Source: Steroidobacteraceae bacterium
GTDB taxonomy: Bacteria > Pseudomonadota > Gammaproteobacteria > Steroidobacterales > Steroidobacteraceae
DNA: 64,000 nucleotides
NCBI GenBank assembly: GCA_019683695.1
Contig: JADGHX010000006.1
Span: 1-64,000, forward strand
Reading direction: 5' to 3'
Shown: positions 63,310 to 64,000 of the stretch, piece after piece
Position numbering within the stretch: the stretch's first letter is position 1
Layout: each line of letters begins with the position of its first letter
Notes under the pieces: generated by a model
What the model was told of the DNA's origin: nothing
What the model saw: the letters and a program-made list of their open reading frames with translations, nothing else
Database searches by the model: none
Program-made: the position numbers and the translations under genes

Positions 63310-64000
63310 ATGATGAAACGAGACACGCACGTCGGAAGCGGGGCACGCGCAGCAGCCCTTGCTCTCTTGAGCAGCGTGGCAGTCACAACGCTGTCGTCCG
63401 CGGAACCGGCGAGCATCTCCAGCGTGGAACGGGTTTCGCCATCGGCGGCCTCCAGTCGCAGTGTCCCGGCCCCGGCGCGCACCGCCTTGCGGTACGACTG
63501 GGATTACCCCGTGATCGATTACTCCGGCAAGGCCGTGCAGAACGACATCGCGCGCTTGCAGGAGCGCATCGATCGTGGAGAAGTGAAGCTCGAGTACCAC
63601 CCGCCGCGCGGGTATCTCGATTCCATTCTCAAGGCGCTCGGCATCGACCCCAGCTCGCAGACGCTCGTGCACTCCAAGACGAGCCTGCAGAAGGACGTGA
63701 TCGATCCCGACCACCCGCGGGCCATCTACTTCAATGACGAGACCTACGTGGCCTGGGTGCAGAACTCCGACCTGCTCGAGTTCGTCACCATGGATCGCGA
63801 CAAGGGGCCGGTGTTCTACAGCATGCATAACGTGGAAGGCGGCCCGCTGCACCTCGACCGTGAGATGCATCGCTGTCTCACCTGCCACGATACGTATTCC
63901 ATGTCCGGCGGCGGCGTGCCCCGGTTCCTCTTCGTCTCCACGCTCGTTGCGACGAATGGCGAGTTCCTCGTGCCGAATCTCTCCCGGGACACGACGGACG
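63310..64000 (+). CDS. Exported c-type cytochrome-like protein, 3' end outside the window
   Basis: The frame from ATG 63310 (or 63313) stays open to the last base, about 230 residues, and continues beyond. An N-terminal signal (AAALALLSSVAVTTLSSAEP) precedes a Ser-rich stretch and a soluble domain: LRYDWDYPVIDYSGKAVQND, GYLDSILKALGIDPSSQTLV and IYFNDETYVAWVQ. A heme-binding motif CLTCH (about residue 189) follows in REMHRCLTCHDTYSMSGGGV. AGGAGA lies seven bases before the start. It is probably a periplasmic redox protein; more heme motifs may lie downstream. It is divergent from the NsrR-like gene and behind a plausible NsrR box, so control by nitric oxide is possible. Confidence 0.85.
   Translation, partial: MMKRDTHVGSGARAAALALLSSVAVTTLSSAEPASISSVERVSPSAASSRSVPAPARTALRYDWDYPVIDYSGKAVQNDIARLQERIDRGEVKLEYHPPRGYLDSILKALGIDPSSQTLVHSKTSLQKDVIDPDHPRAIYFNDETYVAWVQNSDLLEFVTMDRDKGPVFYSMHNVEGGPLHLDREMHRCLTCHDTYSMSGGGVPRFLFVSTLVATNGEFLVPNLSRDTTD

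Overview
The window is very G+C-rich, densely packed and fully bacterial. A BamA paralogue, a TonB-dependent receptor, a second receptor-like barrel, lipoproteins and POT and NhaA transporters indicate a Gram-negative proteobacterium. The mix (DUF1552 tail, STN-type receptor, DUF6152 plus lipoprotein pair, PrnB-like heme protein, hybrid kinases) fits an environmental gammaproteobacterium of the Steroidobacterales/Nevskiales/Xanthomonadales kind. That placement is inference. No rRNA, tRNA, CRISPR array, intact insertion sequence or phage gene was recognised.

Layout. 1-8.2 kb: end of a DUF1552 gene, a Tat-exported metallo-beta-lactamase-fold protein, a basic DUF6496 protein, two hybrid histidine kinases around a small zinc ribbon, exonuclease III and a DUF4142 protein. 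8.2-14.8 kb: first copy of a dispersed non-coding repeat, an acyl-CoA synthetase, a ~100-bp tandem repeat, a BamA paralogue with a lipoprotein, and a strong terminator. 14.8-21.4 kb, all on the minus strand: a POT transporter, a kynureninase-like PLP enzyme overlapping a PrnB/DUF1864 heme-protein gene, a plug-less outer-membrane barrel and a membrane protein. 21.5-30.4 kb: a VTT protein, a DnaA-box cluster, a DUF1326/DUF2182 pair, a GH13 alpha-glucosidase, an SDR-DoxX fusion with DUF2269, and CBS and universal-stress proteins. 30.5-40.2 kb: a four-PAS hybrid kinase, a YfaZ-like protein, a HupE-like protein opposite an anchor protein, NhaA, a cupin, an MFS transporter and an MscS channel. 40.3-54.2 kb: otsBA behind a promoter with a perfect palindrome, an aldo/keto reductase, a large TonB receptor, then a minus-strand run of beta-phosphoglucomutase-GH65 fusion, luciferase-like oxidoreductase and P-type ATPase. 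54.2-64 kb: second repeat copy, an HtrA protease, FtsH and Dps, transaldolase, DUF6152 and lipoprotein, an OsmC protein, an NsrR-like regulator, and a truncated c-type cytochrome gene at the edge.

How the genes work together. Many serve envelope integrity and osmotic or oxidative stress: OtsA/OtsB trehalose synthesis opposite a mechanosensitive channel, GH65/GH13 alpha-glucoside turnover, NhaA, universal stress protein, Dps, FtsH, HtrA, OsmC and the BamA paralogue. The least familiar unit is the 14.8-21.4 kb series, which reads as a possible uptake and oxidative degradation route for an aromatic amino acid or peptide. The NsrR-like regulator has a plausible operator inside the promoter of the divergent cytochrome gene. 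Two direct copies of a ~290-bp repeat lie 46 kb apart, and three DnaA boxes sit where no dnaA gene is near.
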